Source: Citrobacter freundii (GTDB lineage: Bacteria; Bacteroidota; Bacteroidia; Chitinophagales; Chitinophagaceae). From it: a DNA stretch of 64,000 bases. Numbering within the stretch: position 1 is the first letter of the stretch; every line of letters begins with the position of its first letter. The stretch spans positions 124,001 to 188,000 of the forward strand of contig QFQQ01000002.1 in assembly GCA_003243445.1 (NCBI GenBank), given 5' to 3'. The translations under genes and the position numbers were made by a program. The notes under the pieces are model-generated. The model did not search any database. It was not told the DNA's origin and saw only the letters and a program-made list of their open reading frames with translations. This document shows positions 16,438 through 26,460 of the stretch, in pieces.

Positions 16438-17820
16438 TTAAAACGTCTCATTCAAGTTCAAGAAAAACCCCTTCCTCCCATACTTTCCAAACGCATAATC
16501 CAGGCAAAGATTTGTCCGCGTGGCTTTATTGAACAGTACACGCAATCCCAAACCTCCACCGGGTTGCCAGCGGTCAAAAAGATGGGTGCCCATTTCGTCA
16601 TTGGCGGACTGAACGTTTACGAATGCGACGCCGCTTAAAAATTTGTTGCGAAGAATGGGAAATCTGTATTCTGTCTCTGAATAGACGTACTGTGTGCTTT
16701 TGAAATACTGGATGGTATAACCGCGTCCGCTTCGCCCACCGGGGTCCTTGGCAGTACCCGGTAATTCCAGGTATGGCAATGCGCCACCAAGCAGATAAGA
16801 TCCCCAGTTCCAGAAGGCGATTACATGTGCCGGATCGCGGCGTGAAAGGCTCCAATATTTACGAAAATCGGTGGTCAGCTGAACGGCATTCTTTGAACTG
16901 CCCAGCCATCGCTGATTGAAACGAAGACTTGCATCTGCATAAATTCCCTTGTATGCATTATTCTGATTATCGCGTGTTGTATATGCAGCACTTAATAACA
17001 AGCCGTTGGCAAAATAATGATCGCGGTCAAAGCCATACCGGTCACTGTAAATATTGTAAGGAGTTGAATCCGACTTTGAAATCTTATCGCGTATATTTCT
17101 TCTCACATCGAAGGAAACACCGGCTCCAAGAAAAATATTCCCCTTGATCTGTTTATAGATCTTTTCACGAAAACTATAAAACTCAGCATTCAGCACATAT
17201 CCTTTTCTGGCCGGATTACTGAGGATCTCATTTTCGCGGGAATCAGTGACCGCATTGCCGATGCCCAATCCAAAATCCGGCAATACTGTTTTTGCCGCGA
17301 TCAGACTTCCCTGCAAATTCCATTTATTTCCCGGGGTGAACACATTATGGCTTAGATAAAAATAAATAATGCCTTTTGTGGTAACTGATGCTGATGTAGC
17401 GGCCACGGACATATAGGTGGTAGTGTCTTTACCCAATACTTTTCCCGCAACAGCCTTTACGCCGATCTGCGCGCCGATCGTTGGATTACCTGCTATATTC
17501 GGCATAATGGTGACACTGGACCGCTTCCGGTTAGGATCACGCCTTCGGCCTGGATGAAAGATGCTTCTTGCCAGATCGGATACATCATACTGGCGCAGCA
17601 AAAAAGAATCTTTAGGACTCAACGGTTTGATCGTATCTGCAACGATCACGGAATCCCTGGTAACCGTATCAGCAGGATTCACGGTTTGAGACCGGGCCAG
17701 GCCCGGAGCTCCAGCAAATACGCATAGCAGAACGAATTTCCATAAAATGGAGAACCGCGCCCGCCTGTTGTCTGTTGCCAGTCTGCTGAAAAAAATCCGA
17801 TTGATCAAAATACCGTTCAT
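16438..17820 (-). CDS. Omp85/BamA-like outer-membrane beta-barrel protein
   Basis: A 460-residue outer-membrane protein. ATG at 17820 is preferred: it starts an exported leader with a hydrophobic core (ILWKFVLLCVFAGAPG) ending near LARSQ. The frame extends to 18075 but would overlap the divergent promoter region. The protein has a short periplasmic segment of about 90 residues and then alternating beta strands, with the Omp85-type closing region GGGLGLRVLFNK and a C-terminal Phe, the usual barrel signal. No full POTRA array is visible, so this resembles short surface-antigen/patatin-barrel relatives and not BamA itself. Its cargo or role is unknown. Confidence 0.8.
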   Translation of the reverse strand: MNGILINRIFFSRLATDNRRARFSILWKFVLLCVFAGAPGLARSQTVNPADTVTRDSVIVADTIKPLSPKDSFLLRQYDVSDLARSIFHPGRRRDPNRKRSSVTIMPNIAGNPTIGAQIGVKAVAGKVLGKDTTTYMSVAATSASVTTKGIIYFYLSHNVFTPGNKWNLQGSLIAAKTVLPDFGLGIGNAVTDSRENEILSNPARKGYVLNAEFYSFREKIYKQIKGNIFLGAGVSFDVRRNIRDKISKSDSTPYNIYSDRYGFDRDHYFANGLLLSAAYTTRDNQNNAYKGIYADASLRFNQRWLGSSKNAVQLTTDFRKYWSLSRRDPAHVIAFWNWGSYLLGGALPYLELPGTAKDPGGRSGRGYTIQYFKSTQYVYSETEYRFPILRNKFLSGVAFVNVQSANDEMGTHLFDRWQPGGGLGLRVLFNKATRTNLCLDYAFGKYGRKGFFLNLNETF

Positions 17821-18078
17821 GATTAGAAAGAGCTGGATACAAATTTTAAACCAACAATAAGCCGGGAGGTTTTTTATGCGGCCGGGTCCGGAGGTTCGCT
17901 GCCGGTGCTGACTGAATCCGTATGACACCTGAGCGGCAAAGCGGCTCATTTCGGGAAAACGGCAACCGCTTGTACAGAAATATACGTAGTGAGGCCTGAA
18001 ACTGGCTTCCAGACTGCAATTCCGCACGCTTTTTGAGTATTTTTTCAGCTGGGAAACAGCCATCCTCAAATTCATTCC

Positions 18079-20382
18079 ATGAAAAAATCCGTTAAGATCT
18101 TCTGGAGCATCTTTTTTGCCGGTATCGGCGCCTTTATTCTTTTACTCGTACTCATCAATTTTGGTGTATTTGGGAAAATGCCTTCCCTGGAAGAGCTGGA
18201 AAATCCTTCAGTATTGCAGGCTTCTGAAGTGTATGCAGCGGATGGCACATTGATGGGAAAATATTATGTAGAAAATGGCAACCGCAGCATAGTAAAGTAC
18301 CGTGATATCTCACCGCATGTGATCAATGCGCTGATCGCTACTGAAGACAAGCGGTTCTATGATCATTCGGGCATTGATGTGAAAGGCACTTCACGCGCAA
18401 TCTTCCTGCTCGGCAGCCAGGGTGGCGGCAGTACGATCACGCAGCAACTGGCGCTGGCACTGTTCAATAAACGAGCAACCAACAAAGTTGAACGCGTGAT
18501 ACAAAAGCTGAAAGAGTGGATCATTGCGATCAAGCTTGAACGAAATTTTACCAAGGAAGAGATCGTAGCCCTGTACCTGAACACTGTTCCGTTTTCAGAT
18601 AACGTATATGGCATCCGGAATGCCTCCCGTACATTTTTCAAAAAAGAACCTGACCGTCTCAATATTGAAGAAGCCGCATTGCTGGTGGGCATGATCAATG
18701 GCCCGGGCATTTTTAACCCTCGTATTTATCCAAAGAATTCGCTGGAGCGCCGCAATCTTGTTCTTTCAAGAATGTCAGAGAACGGGAATATTTCCGCAAC
18801 TGAAGCAACAAAGCTGAAAGCGACCCCGATCAAACTCAACTATGCAAAACTGGATGAGAATACCGGATATGCACCCTATTTCCGGGAAGTGCTGCGGGAT
18901 GAGGTAAAGGAAATGCTAAAGGATCTGAAAAAGCCTGACAGCAGCAGTTACAATATTTATAAAGACGGCCTGCGTATCATCACCACCATCAATCCACGCA
19001 TGCAGCAATATGCCGAGGAAGCTGTTGCTTCGCACATGCCGGTGTTGCAGCGCTCGATGAATTCGCAGAACAATATCAAAACAGGTTCTATCTGGAAAGA
19101 ACATGAAAATGTGCTGGAAGCACAGATGAAAGCAAGTGATCGCTGGAGAGAAATGGCGGAGCAGGACATTAGCGACAAAGATATCCGTGCAAGTTTCTTT
19201 AAACAAACACCGATGAAGATCTTCGCCTGGAATGCTGAAAATCAGAAAGACACCGTGATGACGCCGTATGACTCTATCAAGTATCACCGGCAAATGGTGC
19301 AGGCTTCATTCCTGGTGACCGATCCGGTCACAGGCGAAGTCCGTGCATGGGTCGGCGGAATAAACTTTAAGACCTACAAATTTGATCATGCCAATCTCAA
19401 AACAAAAAGACAGGTTGGTTCAACGATCAAACCATTGTTGTATACGCAGGCGATGGAAGAAAGAGGATTCAATCCGGATACAGAAGTGCAGGATGTGCAG
19501 CAGGATTTCGGCCGCAATCGTCTTGTGCCGGCCACATCGCGCACCTGCAGCGGCCGTACGATGACGATGGCATCAGCGCTTGCCTGGTCGAAAAACTGCG
19601 CAACGGCTTATATTATGAAACAGGTTGGACCGGAACAATTCGCGGAGTTTCTCGGACGATTGAATCTTCCTACGAAGGTTGACCCGAATCCATCGATTGC
19701 ACTTGGCGCCTGTGAGCTTTCCTTGTTTGAAATGATGTGGGGTTACAGCATTTTCGCGGGAAGAGGCTATTCAACAAAACCATTTTTTATCACCCGCATA
19801 GAAGATCATAATGGAAATGTATTAAAGCGTTTTGATTTCAGCTCAAACCGTAAAGAAGCGGTAAGCGAACTAACTGCTTACAAAATGGCGCGCATGATGC
19901 AGGGCACGGTTGATATTGGCACAGCACGCGGTCTGCGAAGCCGACTCGGCGCAACAGAAATGGGTGGCAAAACCGGTACGACCAATAACAACTCCGATGC
20001 CTGGTATATGGGATATACTCCTCAATTGCTTGGCGGGGTATGGACAGGGTGCGATGACCGTTTCATCCGCAATGAAAGCACTGCCGTATCGGGCGCAGCC
20101 GCGGCAAGACCAATATGGGAAGCATTCTTCAAAAAAGTATACGCTGATAAAACACTTGGGATCGACAAAGATGCCGTCTTCAGCGTTCCAGCAAATCTTG
20201 AGAACACTATTGGTACGGCCGACTTCATGCCCGTTGAAACAAGCGTAGACACTATCCCGGAAAACGCTCCGGGCGTAGTGGAAGAAGATTATTATATGGA
20301 AGGTTACAGCCCGGAAAAGAAACCGGAAGAGAAAAAAGAGAAGAAGGATACGACGGCACCGATCAAAAAAGAAGAACAATAA
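18079..20382 (+). CDS. mrcA: Class A penicillin-binding protein (PBP1a-type transglycosylase/transpeptidase)
   Basis: A 767-residue bitopic inner-membrane enzyme that polymerises and cross-links peptidoglycan. It has a membrane anchor at about 8-30. The GT51 domain (about 55-235) has the catalytic Glu in ATEDKRFYDH (E89) and GGSTITQQ (116-123). The transpeptidase domain (about 405-690) has SxxK as STIK with Ser448, SKN at 504-506 and KTGT at 631-634. The C-terminal 60 residues are an acidic/basic low-complexity tail. All catalytic motifs are intact. Divergent from the Omp85-like gene; followed by a 9-bp-unit palindrome. Confidence 0.96.
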   Translation: MKKSVKIFWSIFFAGIGAFILLLVLINFGVFGKMPSLEELENPSVLQASEVYAADGTLMGKYYVENGNRSIVKYRDISPHVINALIATEDKRFYDHSGIDVKGTSRAIFLLGSQGGGSTITQQLALALFNKRATNKVERVIQKLKEWIIAIKLERNFTKEEIVALYLNTVPFSDNVYGIRNASRTFFKKEPDRLNIEEAALLVGMINGPGIFNPRIYPKNSLERRNLVLSRMSENGNISATEATKLKATPIKLNYAKLDENTGYAPYFREVLRDEVKEMLKDLKKPDSSSYNIYKDGLRIITTINPRMQQYAEEAVASHMPVLQRSMNSQNNIKTGSIWKEHENVLEAQMKASDRWREMAEQDISDKDIRASFFKQTPMKIFAWNAENQKDTVMTPYDSIKYHRQMVQASFLVTDPVTGEVRAWVGGINFKTYKFDHANLKTKRQVGSTIKPLLYTQAMEERGFNPDTEVQDVQQDFGRNRLVPATSRTCSGRTMTMASALAWSKNCATAYIMKQVGPEQFAEFLGRLNLPTKVDPNPSIALGACELSLFEMMWGYSIFAGRGYSTKPFFITRIEDHNGNVLKRFDFSSNRKEAVSELTAYKMARMMQGTVDIGTARGLRSRLGATEMGGKTGTTNNNSDAWYMGYTPQLLGGVWTGCDDRFIRNESTAVSGAAAARPIWEAFFKKVYADKTLGIDKDAVFSVPANLENTIGTADFMPVETSVDTIPENAPGVVEEDYYMEGYSPEKKPEEKKEKKDTTAPIKKEEQ

Positions 20383-20392
20383 CAGGAGTGGT

Positions 20393-20527
20393 AGGTTCCA
20401 GAGGTTTCAGGGGTTCCATAGGTTGGCGTACTAACCTTTGAATCCTCTGGAACCCCTGAAACTTCCGGAACCTCTGAAACCCCTGGAACCTCTGGAACCT
20501 TTCTGAAACCTGAACCTGCCTGAAACC
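20393..20527. repeat. 9-bp-unit palindrome, copy A (AACCTCTGR units)
   Basis: The left arm (20393-20424) holds GGTTCCAGA, GGTTTCAGG, GGTTCCATA. The right side (from 20433) holds at least seven units such as AACCCCTGA, AACCTCTGA, AACCTCTGG. The turn reads GGCGTACTAACC. It fills the gap between two convergent genes and may serve as a terminator. Confidence 0.85.
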
Positions 20528-20539
20528 GCTTTAACCTGT

Positions 20540-21961
20540 CTATTGTTTCAGCTTCTTTATTTGCTCTGCCGCATTGGTGTTACTGGGATCAAGCTGCACC
20601 GCCTTTTCGTAATATTTTATCGCAGATTCTTTATCTCCTTTTGCCGCACAGGCTTCCGCGAGACTGTCCCATGTATTGCCGGAAGCCGGATAATCGATGG
20701 TGTTCTGTGTGAAGACAAGAATCGCATCATCGAGCTTTTCAGCTCTGAATAACTGGTAACCGATCGTGTTCATGGTACCTTCCGCTATCTGTTGAATAGC
20801 TGCACTGTTCTTTTTTTCGTTGTAATCTTTTAAGGCTGCGGCCGCTCCTTTCTCTACCACCATTTGAAAGAATGTCTTAGCCGCAGGATTGAAGCGCTCA
20901 TAATTCAACCACGCTAATGAAGGAGTCGTACCGCCAAGCGCATCGTCCATAATGCGATCAGCTACTGCAATTCCGTTTGCACTGTTGGTGAAATAAAGAA
21001 ATCCATCTTTTTTACCAAGATCAGCTTTCATAAAACATTTACTGTCGCCCTGATCTCCCCAATGCCAGAAATACTTTTTCTTTCCTTCCACTTCCAATCC
21101 AACACCAAGTCCCCAATACAATTCAGGAAAAGTATTGCTGCTTACACGGATCTGTGGTGTAAACATTTCCTCCCAGGTCTTCTTTTTTAAACCAGTGCCT
21201 TTCATCAGTGCGATCATAAACTTTCCATAATCTGTTGCAGTGGTGTGCACGCTGGCAGCCGCATTGTAGCCTTTACCTTCCCACCGCATAGATTTTTTTC
21301 CAAGCCAGTCGTGCCGAAAGACATGACGGTATGCAAATGTATCCTGCCAGGAAAAATAACTGTTGTTCATTCCCAGCGGAACAAAAACGGCATCATGAAT
21401 GTATGTTTCGAAATCCTTGCCTGTCAGTTTCTCCATCACTTTTGATAAATAAACAAATCCTTCGCCCGAATAACTGAACCGTTCACCGGGAGTGAAAAGA
21501 ACCGGCAATTTTCCTTTTTCATCCGGCCGCCAATTAGGAAACCCTGCACTGTGGGTCAGCACCCGGCGGGCGGTGATCATCTGGATGCGGGGATCATCGC
21601 CAATATCATAGTTGTTTCCCAGGTAAACGTTTAATGGAGTATCCAGGCTGAGTTTACCCTGATCAACCAATTTCAATGCGCCGTAGGCTGTGATCACCTT
21701 GCTTAATGATGCCGCTTCAAAAAGCGTGTTGTCGTCAACCGGAACGGCCGTTTCAGCGTTGGCAGTTCCAAAACTTTTTGTCCAGGCCAATTTACCATCG
21801 CGGATCAATACGGCCTGGAGTCCGGGAATGTCTGCATCCCTCATCCATACCGGAAGATGCTTTTCAAGAGAATCGATGCTCTCTTTGGTGTTTTTCCTGG
21901 ACGTTTGAGCAATGGTGATACAGGAAAGAAGAATGGCTGTCAGAAAAAGCAGGGGTTTCAT
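20540..21961 (-). CDS. Serine hydrolase of the beta-lactamase/DD-peptidase fold with C-terminal TPR
   Basis: A 473-residue exported protein. The signal peptide MKPLLFLTAILLSCITIAQ is followed by a class C beta-lactamase-like domain. SxxK is at S85-L-S-K88, the second motif is YSG in FSYSGEGF, and the KTG-equivalent is HWG in FWHWGDQGD. Residues from about 405 carry a tetratricopeptide pair (NTWDSLAEACAAKGDKESAI, then YYEKAVQLDP). The fold covers DD-peptidases, esterases and D-amino-acid amidases; the HWG box is common in esterase-like members. Substrate unknown. It faces the PBP gene, which is suggestive but not proof of a cell-wall role. Confidence 0.9.
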   Translation of the reverse strand: MKPLLFLTAILLSCITIAQTSRKNTKESIDSLEKHLPVWMRDADIPGLQAVLIRDGKLAWTKSFGTANAETAVPVDDNTLFEAASLSKVITAYGALKLVDQGKLSLDTPLNVYLGNNYDIGDDPRIQMITARRVLTHSAGFPNWRPDEKGKLPVLFTPGERFSYSGEGFVYLSKVMEKLTGKDFETYIHDAVFVPLGMNNSYFSWQDTFAYRHVFRHDWLGKKSMRWEGKGYNAAASVHTTATDYGKFMIALMKGTGLKKKTWEEMFTPQIRVSSNTFPELYWGLGVGLEVEGKKKYFWHWGDQGDSKCFMKADLGKKDGFLYFTNSANGIAVADRIMDDALGGTTPSLAWLNYERFNPAAKTFFQMVVEKGAAAALKDYNEKKNSAAIQQIAEGTMNTIGYQLFRAEKLDDAILVFTQNTIDYPASGNTWDSLAEACAAKGDKESAIKYYEKAVQLDPSNTNAAEQIKKLKQ

Positions 21962-22044
21962 AAAAATGCGGTTATGGTATAGGTGATGTTATAATTCGGA
22001 TGAGCGGGAAAATTGTTACGCTTCACGAACCGGTACCCGCCCGT

Positions 22045-23223
22045 TCATTTTTGAATATGCGCGAAGCTTTGCCGGGCAATTTCCAATTCTTCATTGGTCG
22101 GTATGACGAGGATCCTGCAGGCTGCGTCCTTGTAACTGATCTCTCTTGGATCAGTTCCTTCCGCCTCATTCAGTTGCTTATCCGGCAGAATACCCAATTG
22201 ATCCATCTCACTGCAAACCAATTGCCTGATATACGCTGAATGTTCGCCAACTCCGCCCGTGAAAATCAATGCGTCCAATCCGTTCAACACGGCAATATAC
22301 GAACCGATATACTTTTTGATCCGGTAGGCGTACAATTCGCAGGCAAAAATAGCTGCCTGGTCGCCGGACTGCACTGCTTTGTAAATATCCCGCAGGTCGG
22401 TCATTCCACAAAGCGCCTGCAAGCCCGATTCTTTGTTCAGCATTGTATCGATCTCTTCTGCTTTCATTTTTTTCTGATCAATCAGGTAAAGAATGACAGA
22501 CGGATCGATATCGCCCGAGCGCGTTGCCATCACCAGGCCGCTTAAAGGACCGAACCCCATACTGGTGTCAACCGACTGACCAGCGCGTATGGCGGCAATA
22601 CTGCATCCGTTACCAAGATGTATACTGATCAATTTTGCATCCGGCCGTTGAAGAAATTTTGCTGCTTCGCCGCTTACATATTTATGACTGATACCATGAA
22701 AACCGTAAGCACGGATCTTATCCTCACTATAAAATCTGTCAGGAATTGCATAACGAATTGCCGTTTCCGGCATATTATGATGAAACGATGTATCAAAAAC
22801 CGCTACCTGTTTTTTATCCGGAAAATGTTTTTCCATTAAACGGACGCATTGCAGGTTCACCGGGTTGTGCAATGGAGCAAGCTCCGATAATTTATCAATC
22901 GCATTTTCCACTTCCTTTGTGATCAATGCTGCACTTGAGAATTTATCACCACCATGCACAACGCGGTGCGCGATCAGGTCTATCTCAGGCAGATCTTTTA
23001 AAACATCGATGATCTTCTCCAATGCAGCTGCATGATCTTTTATACTCTCAGCTAATTTGATCTCTTTATTTTTATTATCGCCGGTATGATAATGAAGCGA
23101 TGACCCTTCCTTACCGATGCGTTCGGCGATACCGGCACAAATGATCTTTTCCGAAGGCATTTCATAGAAATGAAACTTCAGCGAACTACTACCGGCGTTG
23201 ATGATCAGGGCGTTCAGCGTCAT
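22045..23223 (-). CDS. ackA: Acetate kinase
   Basis: A 392-residue cytosolic enzyme converting acetyl phosphate and ADP to acetate and ATP. Family signatures are LIINAGSSSLKF at the N-terminus, VVHGGDKF, and the phosphate-binding FDTSFHHNMP followed later by FTGGVGEHS. ATG at 23223 starts just before the first conserved strand; another in-frame ATG at 23241 would add six residues. It follows the phosphoketolase gene after 14-32 bp, so the two are almost surely co-transcribed: phosphoketolase makes acetyl phosphate and this enzyme harvests ATP from it. Confidence 0.96.
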   Translation of the reverse strand: MTLNALIINAGSSSLKFHFYEMPSEKIICAGIAERIGKEGSSLHYHTGDNKNKEIKLAESIKDHAAALEKIIDVLKDLPEIDLIAHRVVHGGDKFSSAALITKEVENAIDKLSELAPLHNPVNLQCVRLMEKHFPDKKQVAVFDTSFHHNMPETAIRYAIPDRFYSEDKIRAYGFHGISHKYVSGEAAKFLQRPDAKLISIHLGNGCSIAAIRAGQSVDTSMGFGPLSGLVMATRSGDIDPSVILYLIDQKKMKAEEIDTMLNKESGLQALCGMTDLRDIYKAVQSGDQAAIFACELYAYRIKKYIGSYIAVLNGLDALIFTGGVGEHSAYIRQLVCSEMDQLGILPDKQLNEAEGTDPREISYKDAACRILVIPTNEELEIARQSFAHIQK

Positions 23224-23255
23224 TGAGATTTTATTTATCATTTAATCAAAACAGA

Positions 23256-25610
23256 TCAGGATAATTTCCATTTCCAATTTTTTACTTCCGGCATATCCAC
23301 GCCTTCTTCTTTTATATAATTTCTGTGTTGGATGAGTTTATCCTGCATTTCCTGTTTGAGGTGTGCAGCTCTTCCTTCGAGACCGGGTAACCGGTCGATC
23401 ACGTCCTGCACAAGATGAAAGCGATCCATGTCATTCAGCACGGTCATATCAAATGGTGTGGTGATCGTTCCTTCCTCTTTATAGCCGCGCACGTGTATGT
23501 TATGATGATTGGTACGACGATAAGTGAGCCGGTGAATAAGCCAGGGATAACCGTGGAAGGCAAAGATGACGGGTTTGCTTTTAGTGAATAGTGCGTCAAA
23601 ATCTTTGTCGCTTAGCCCATGAGGGTGTTCGCTTTCCGGTTGAAGTTTCATCAGATTTACAACATTCACCACTCTTATTTTTAAATCGGGCAGTTTTTCG
23701 CGGAGAATAGAAACTGCAGCAAGGGTCTCGAGTGAAGGCACATCACCGGCACAGGCCATCACTACGTCCGGTTCGATGCCATCATCATTGCTGGCCCAGG
23801 TCCACATACCAATACCTTTGGTACAATGAACGATAGCTTCTTCTATTGAAAGCCATTGTGGCGAAGAGTGTTTTCCGGCGACGACCACATTTACATAATG
23901 CCTGCTTCGTAAACAGTGGTCCATGACCGACAATAAACAATTGGCATCTGGCGGAAGATAGACCCTGACGATTGAAGGTTTTTTATTTGCAACAACGTCT
24001 ATGAAACCCGGGTCCTGGTGTGTGAACCCGTTATGATCCTGCCGCCAGACATGAGAAGATAAAAGTATATTGAGTGAAGGAAGTTTCTTCCGCCATTCCA
24101 GCTCTGCGGTTATGTTCAGCCATTTTGCGTGCTGGTTGAACATTGAGTCAATAATATGAACAAATGCTTCATAACAATTGAAAAGGCCATGACGGCCGGT
24201 GAGCAGATAACCTTCCAGCCATCCTTCACATTGATGCTCGCTGAGCATTTCCATAACGCGGCCATCTGTTTTAAGAAACTCGTCTGTTGCTGTTGTCTCT
24301 GCAAGCCATTGCCTGTTGGTTACTTCAAATACTGAATTGAGACGATTGGACAATGTTTCATCCGGGCCGAAGAGACGAAAGTTCCGCTCCGCTAAATTAA
24401 GTTTGATCACATCACGGATAAACGCCCCGAGTATTCTTGTATCACCCGGTCCTTCAGCACCTCTTTTTTTCAGGTTGAATGCATAGGCTTCAAACTCCGG
24501 CATGCGGAGATCCCGGATGGCGACACCACCGTTTGCATGAGGATTGCTTCCCATCCGGCGGTTGCCGGTTGGAGCAAGTTCTTTCAGTTGGGGGATTAAT
24601 GTCCCGTTATCATCAAACAGCTCTTCCGGTTTGTAGCTTTTCAACCATTGTTCAAGCTGTTTTAAATGTTCAGGGTTTTTGCCGGGCTCCGATAAGGGCA
24701 CCTGGTGTGAGCGGAATGTTCCTTCAACGGGTTGGCCGTCTACGATCTTCGGGCCTGTCCATCCTTTTGGGGATTTCAGGATGATCATCGGCCATGAAGG
24801 TCTTGTTGGGTATTCTTCAGCTAAAGCTTTTTTGCGGATATCTTTTATTTCAGTGATCACTTTATCCAGCAATTCATACATCTGCTGATGCATCTGCATT
24901 GGATCATCACCTTCGATAAGGTAAGGTTTCCATCCATATCCTTTGAAGAGGCTCAGCAATTCCTCTTCGCTGATCCGTGCAAAAATCGTTGGATTGGCGA
25001 TCTTGTATCCGTTGAGATGAAGAAAAGGCAGCACTACTCCGTCATTTACCGGATGTAAGAATTTATTTGAATGCCAGGCGGTTGCCAGCGGACCGGTTTC
25101 TGCCTCTCCGTCACCAACCACGCAGGCAACGATCAGATCGGGGTTATCAAATGCGGCACCAAAGGCGTGACTTAACGAATAACCGAGTTCACCGCCTTCA
25201 TGCATAGAACCCGGGCATTCCGGAGAAACATGGCTGGGAATGCCGCCGGGAAAAGAAAACTGGTGGAAAAGTTTCTGCATGCCGGTAGCGTCTTCAGTAA
25301 TATCCGGGTAGACTTCAGAATATGTTCCTTCCAGGTAAGTATTGGCAACGAGTGCGGGGCCGCCATGCCCGGGACCGGAGATATAAAACATATCAAGATC
25401 ATATTGGCGGATAATCCGGTTGAGGTGGGCATAGATAAAATTCTGCCCGGGCGTTGTTCCCCAATGTCCAAGCAATACTTTTTTTACATGCTCAAGCTTT
25501 AGCGGCTCCTTTAATAGAGGATTATCGCGTAAATAGATCTGTCCGACGGAAAGATAGTTGGCCGCACGCCAGTATGCATCGATTTTTCGAAGATCGGGAG
25601 AGATTGTCAT
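23256..25610 (-). CDS. xfp: Xylulose-5-phosphate/fructose-6-phosphate phosphoketolase
   Basis: A 784-residue thiamine-diphosphate enzyme, full length for the family. The N-terminus has the phosphoketolase marks YLRDNPLL, GHWGTTPGQNFIYAHLNR and GPGHGGPALVANTYLEGTY. The ThDP site is GDGEAETGPLATAWHSNKF. It splits xylulose-5-P (and often fructose-6-P) with phosphate into acetyl phosphate plus glyceraldehyde-3-P (or erythrose-4-P). With the downstream acetate kinase it forms a phosphoketolase shunt giving acetate and ATP without decarboxylation. The leader upstream of its ATG contains hairpin-forming sequence. Confidence 0.97.
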   Translation of the reverse strand: MTISPDLRKIDAYWRAANYLSVGQIYLRDNPLLKEPLKLEHVKKVLLGHWGTTPGQNFIYAHLNRIIRQYDLDMFYISGPGHGGPALVANTYLEGTYSEVYPDITEDATGMQKLFHQFSFPGGIPSHVSPECPGSMHEGGELGYSLSHAFGAAFDNPDLIVACVVGDGEAETGPLATAWHSNKFLHPVNDGVVLPFLHLNGYKIANPTIFARISEEELLSLFKGYGWKPYLIEGDDPMQMHQQMYELLDKVITEIKDIRKKALAEEYPTRPSWPMIILKSPKGWTGPKIVDGQPVEGTFRSHQVPLSEPGKNPEHLKQLEQWLKSYKPEELFDDNGTLIPQLKELAPTGNRRMGSNPHANGGVAIRDLRMPEFEAYAFNLKKRGAEGPGDTRILGAFIRDVIKLNLAERNFRLFGPDETLSNRLNSVFEVTNRQWLAETTATDEFLKTDGRVMEMLSEHQCEGWLEGYLLTGRHGLFNCYEAFVHIIDSMFNQHAKWLNITAELEWRKKLPSLNILLSSHVWRQDHNGFTHQDPGFIDVVANKKPSIVRVYLPPDANCLLSVMDHCLRSRHYVNVVVAGKHSSPQWLSIEEAIVHCTKGIGMWTWASNDDGIEPDVVMACAGDVPSLETLAAVSILREKLPDLKIRVVNVVNLMKLQPESEHPHGLSDKDFDALFTKSKPVIFAFHGYPWLIHRLTYRRTNHHNIHVRGYKEEGTITTPFDMTVLNDMDRFHLVQDVIDRLPGLEGRAAHLKQEMQDKLIQHRNYIKEEGVDMPEVKNWKWKLS

Positions 25611-25873
25611 TGGAGCTGGTTTGATAAGAGAATAATCAGGAAATCAGCAATATTCCAGCCAAGCATGCGAATTGACTATTAAAGGCGGAGGATTCTTTTC
25701 CGGGTGGCGCTTTCGCCAGTAACACTGCCCCGGATGGGGTTTGATTACCGATAACAATCGTTTTTTCTACTGAATATCATTGTTATTTTCCCTTGAGATT
25801 TTGTGTTTTTCCCTTGGATTCACCTGGCCCTCAGAGCGACCTTTACTGCAGGAAATTTCTTGGTCACCGTCAT

Positions 25874-25925
25874 CTAAAGGGCCGGTGGAGGAGGGCGGCC
25901 CTTTAGAGGGCGGTGCTTTTTTTTC
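25874..25925 (+). terminator. Intrinsic terminator with no recognised upstream gene
   Basis: CTAAAGGGCCG (25874-25884) pairs perfectly with CGGCCCTTTAG (25896-25906), followed 11 bp later by eight T residues on the plus strand. The upstream neighbour is on the opposite strand, so a plus-strand non-coding transcript starting after about 25620 is possible. Confidence 0.55.
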
Positions 25926-26287
25926 TTTATTCGTAAATCAAAAAAAATGAAAATGAGATGATAAATCCAACATATAACATCGAAAATAAACAGAAATTGA
26001 AAAATGCGACAAACGCAATGGATGGCTTGTGTGCATTATCGTGCGTGAGATCACGGAAAACAGCAATTGTCAAATCTCGTTACAGAAATTGGAAACATCA
26101 GTCAACCTCCAACAATCATAAATCACATCTGCTATAGCTGATAGTGAACCATTCGTTGCGACCAGCGATCACTACGCGCGTGGCGTCCGCCATTTATATC
26201 GTCGGTCGGTCGGGGCAATAAGTGAAAATAACCGCGGTTTGACTGCGACGCAACTTACAAGCTCCGATACGCGTGCGGGCTGCCAAC

Positions 26288-26324
26288 AACAAAAGGTCAC
26301 GGAACGGCAAAGCCGCCCGTGACC
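26288..26324 (-). terminator. Terminator for the reverse-strand gene at 26461
   Basis: GGTCACGG (26295-26302) pairs with CCGTGACC (26317-26324) with further pairing inside. On the reverse strand it is followed by TTTTGTTGTT. It is about 137 bp after the stop of the small membrane-protein gene. Confidence 0.6.
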
Positions 26325-26460
26325 CGGATCGATTCAATATAAATTGATATCGGCGAAAAGATAAGAGCTGAAGCGCGGATGCCGGAAGCTATATACGCGA
26401 AGCGGATAAATAACCGCATGAAGGAACGCAAAAGCAGGTCGACGTGTTGCTGATCAACCA

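Larger units (their letters stand above)
25611..26460. other. 850-bp non-coding stretch with two terminator-like hairpins
   Basis: No protein gene was recognised. Next to the phosphoketolase gene, the reverse-strand leader can form CCCCATCCGGGG and a GGCG/CGCC hairpin (around 25700-25735). A strong hairpin with a plus-strand T-run lies at 25874-25925, and another oriented for the reverse strand at 26288-26324. The plus-strand terminator has no recognised gene upstream of it. Confidence 0.55.

Noticed and set aside
20393..20527. CRISPR-like array
   Set aside because: The units are 9 bp with no spacers and occur in both orientations forming a palindrome; no cas genes are present.
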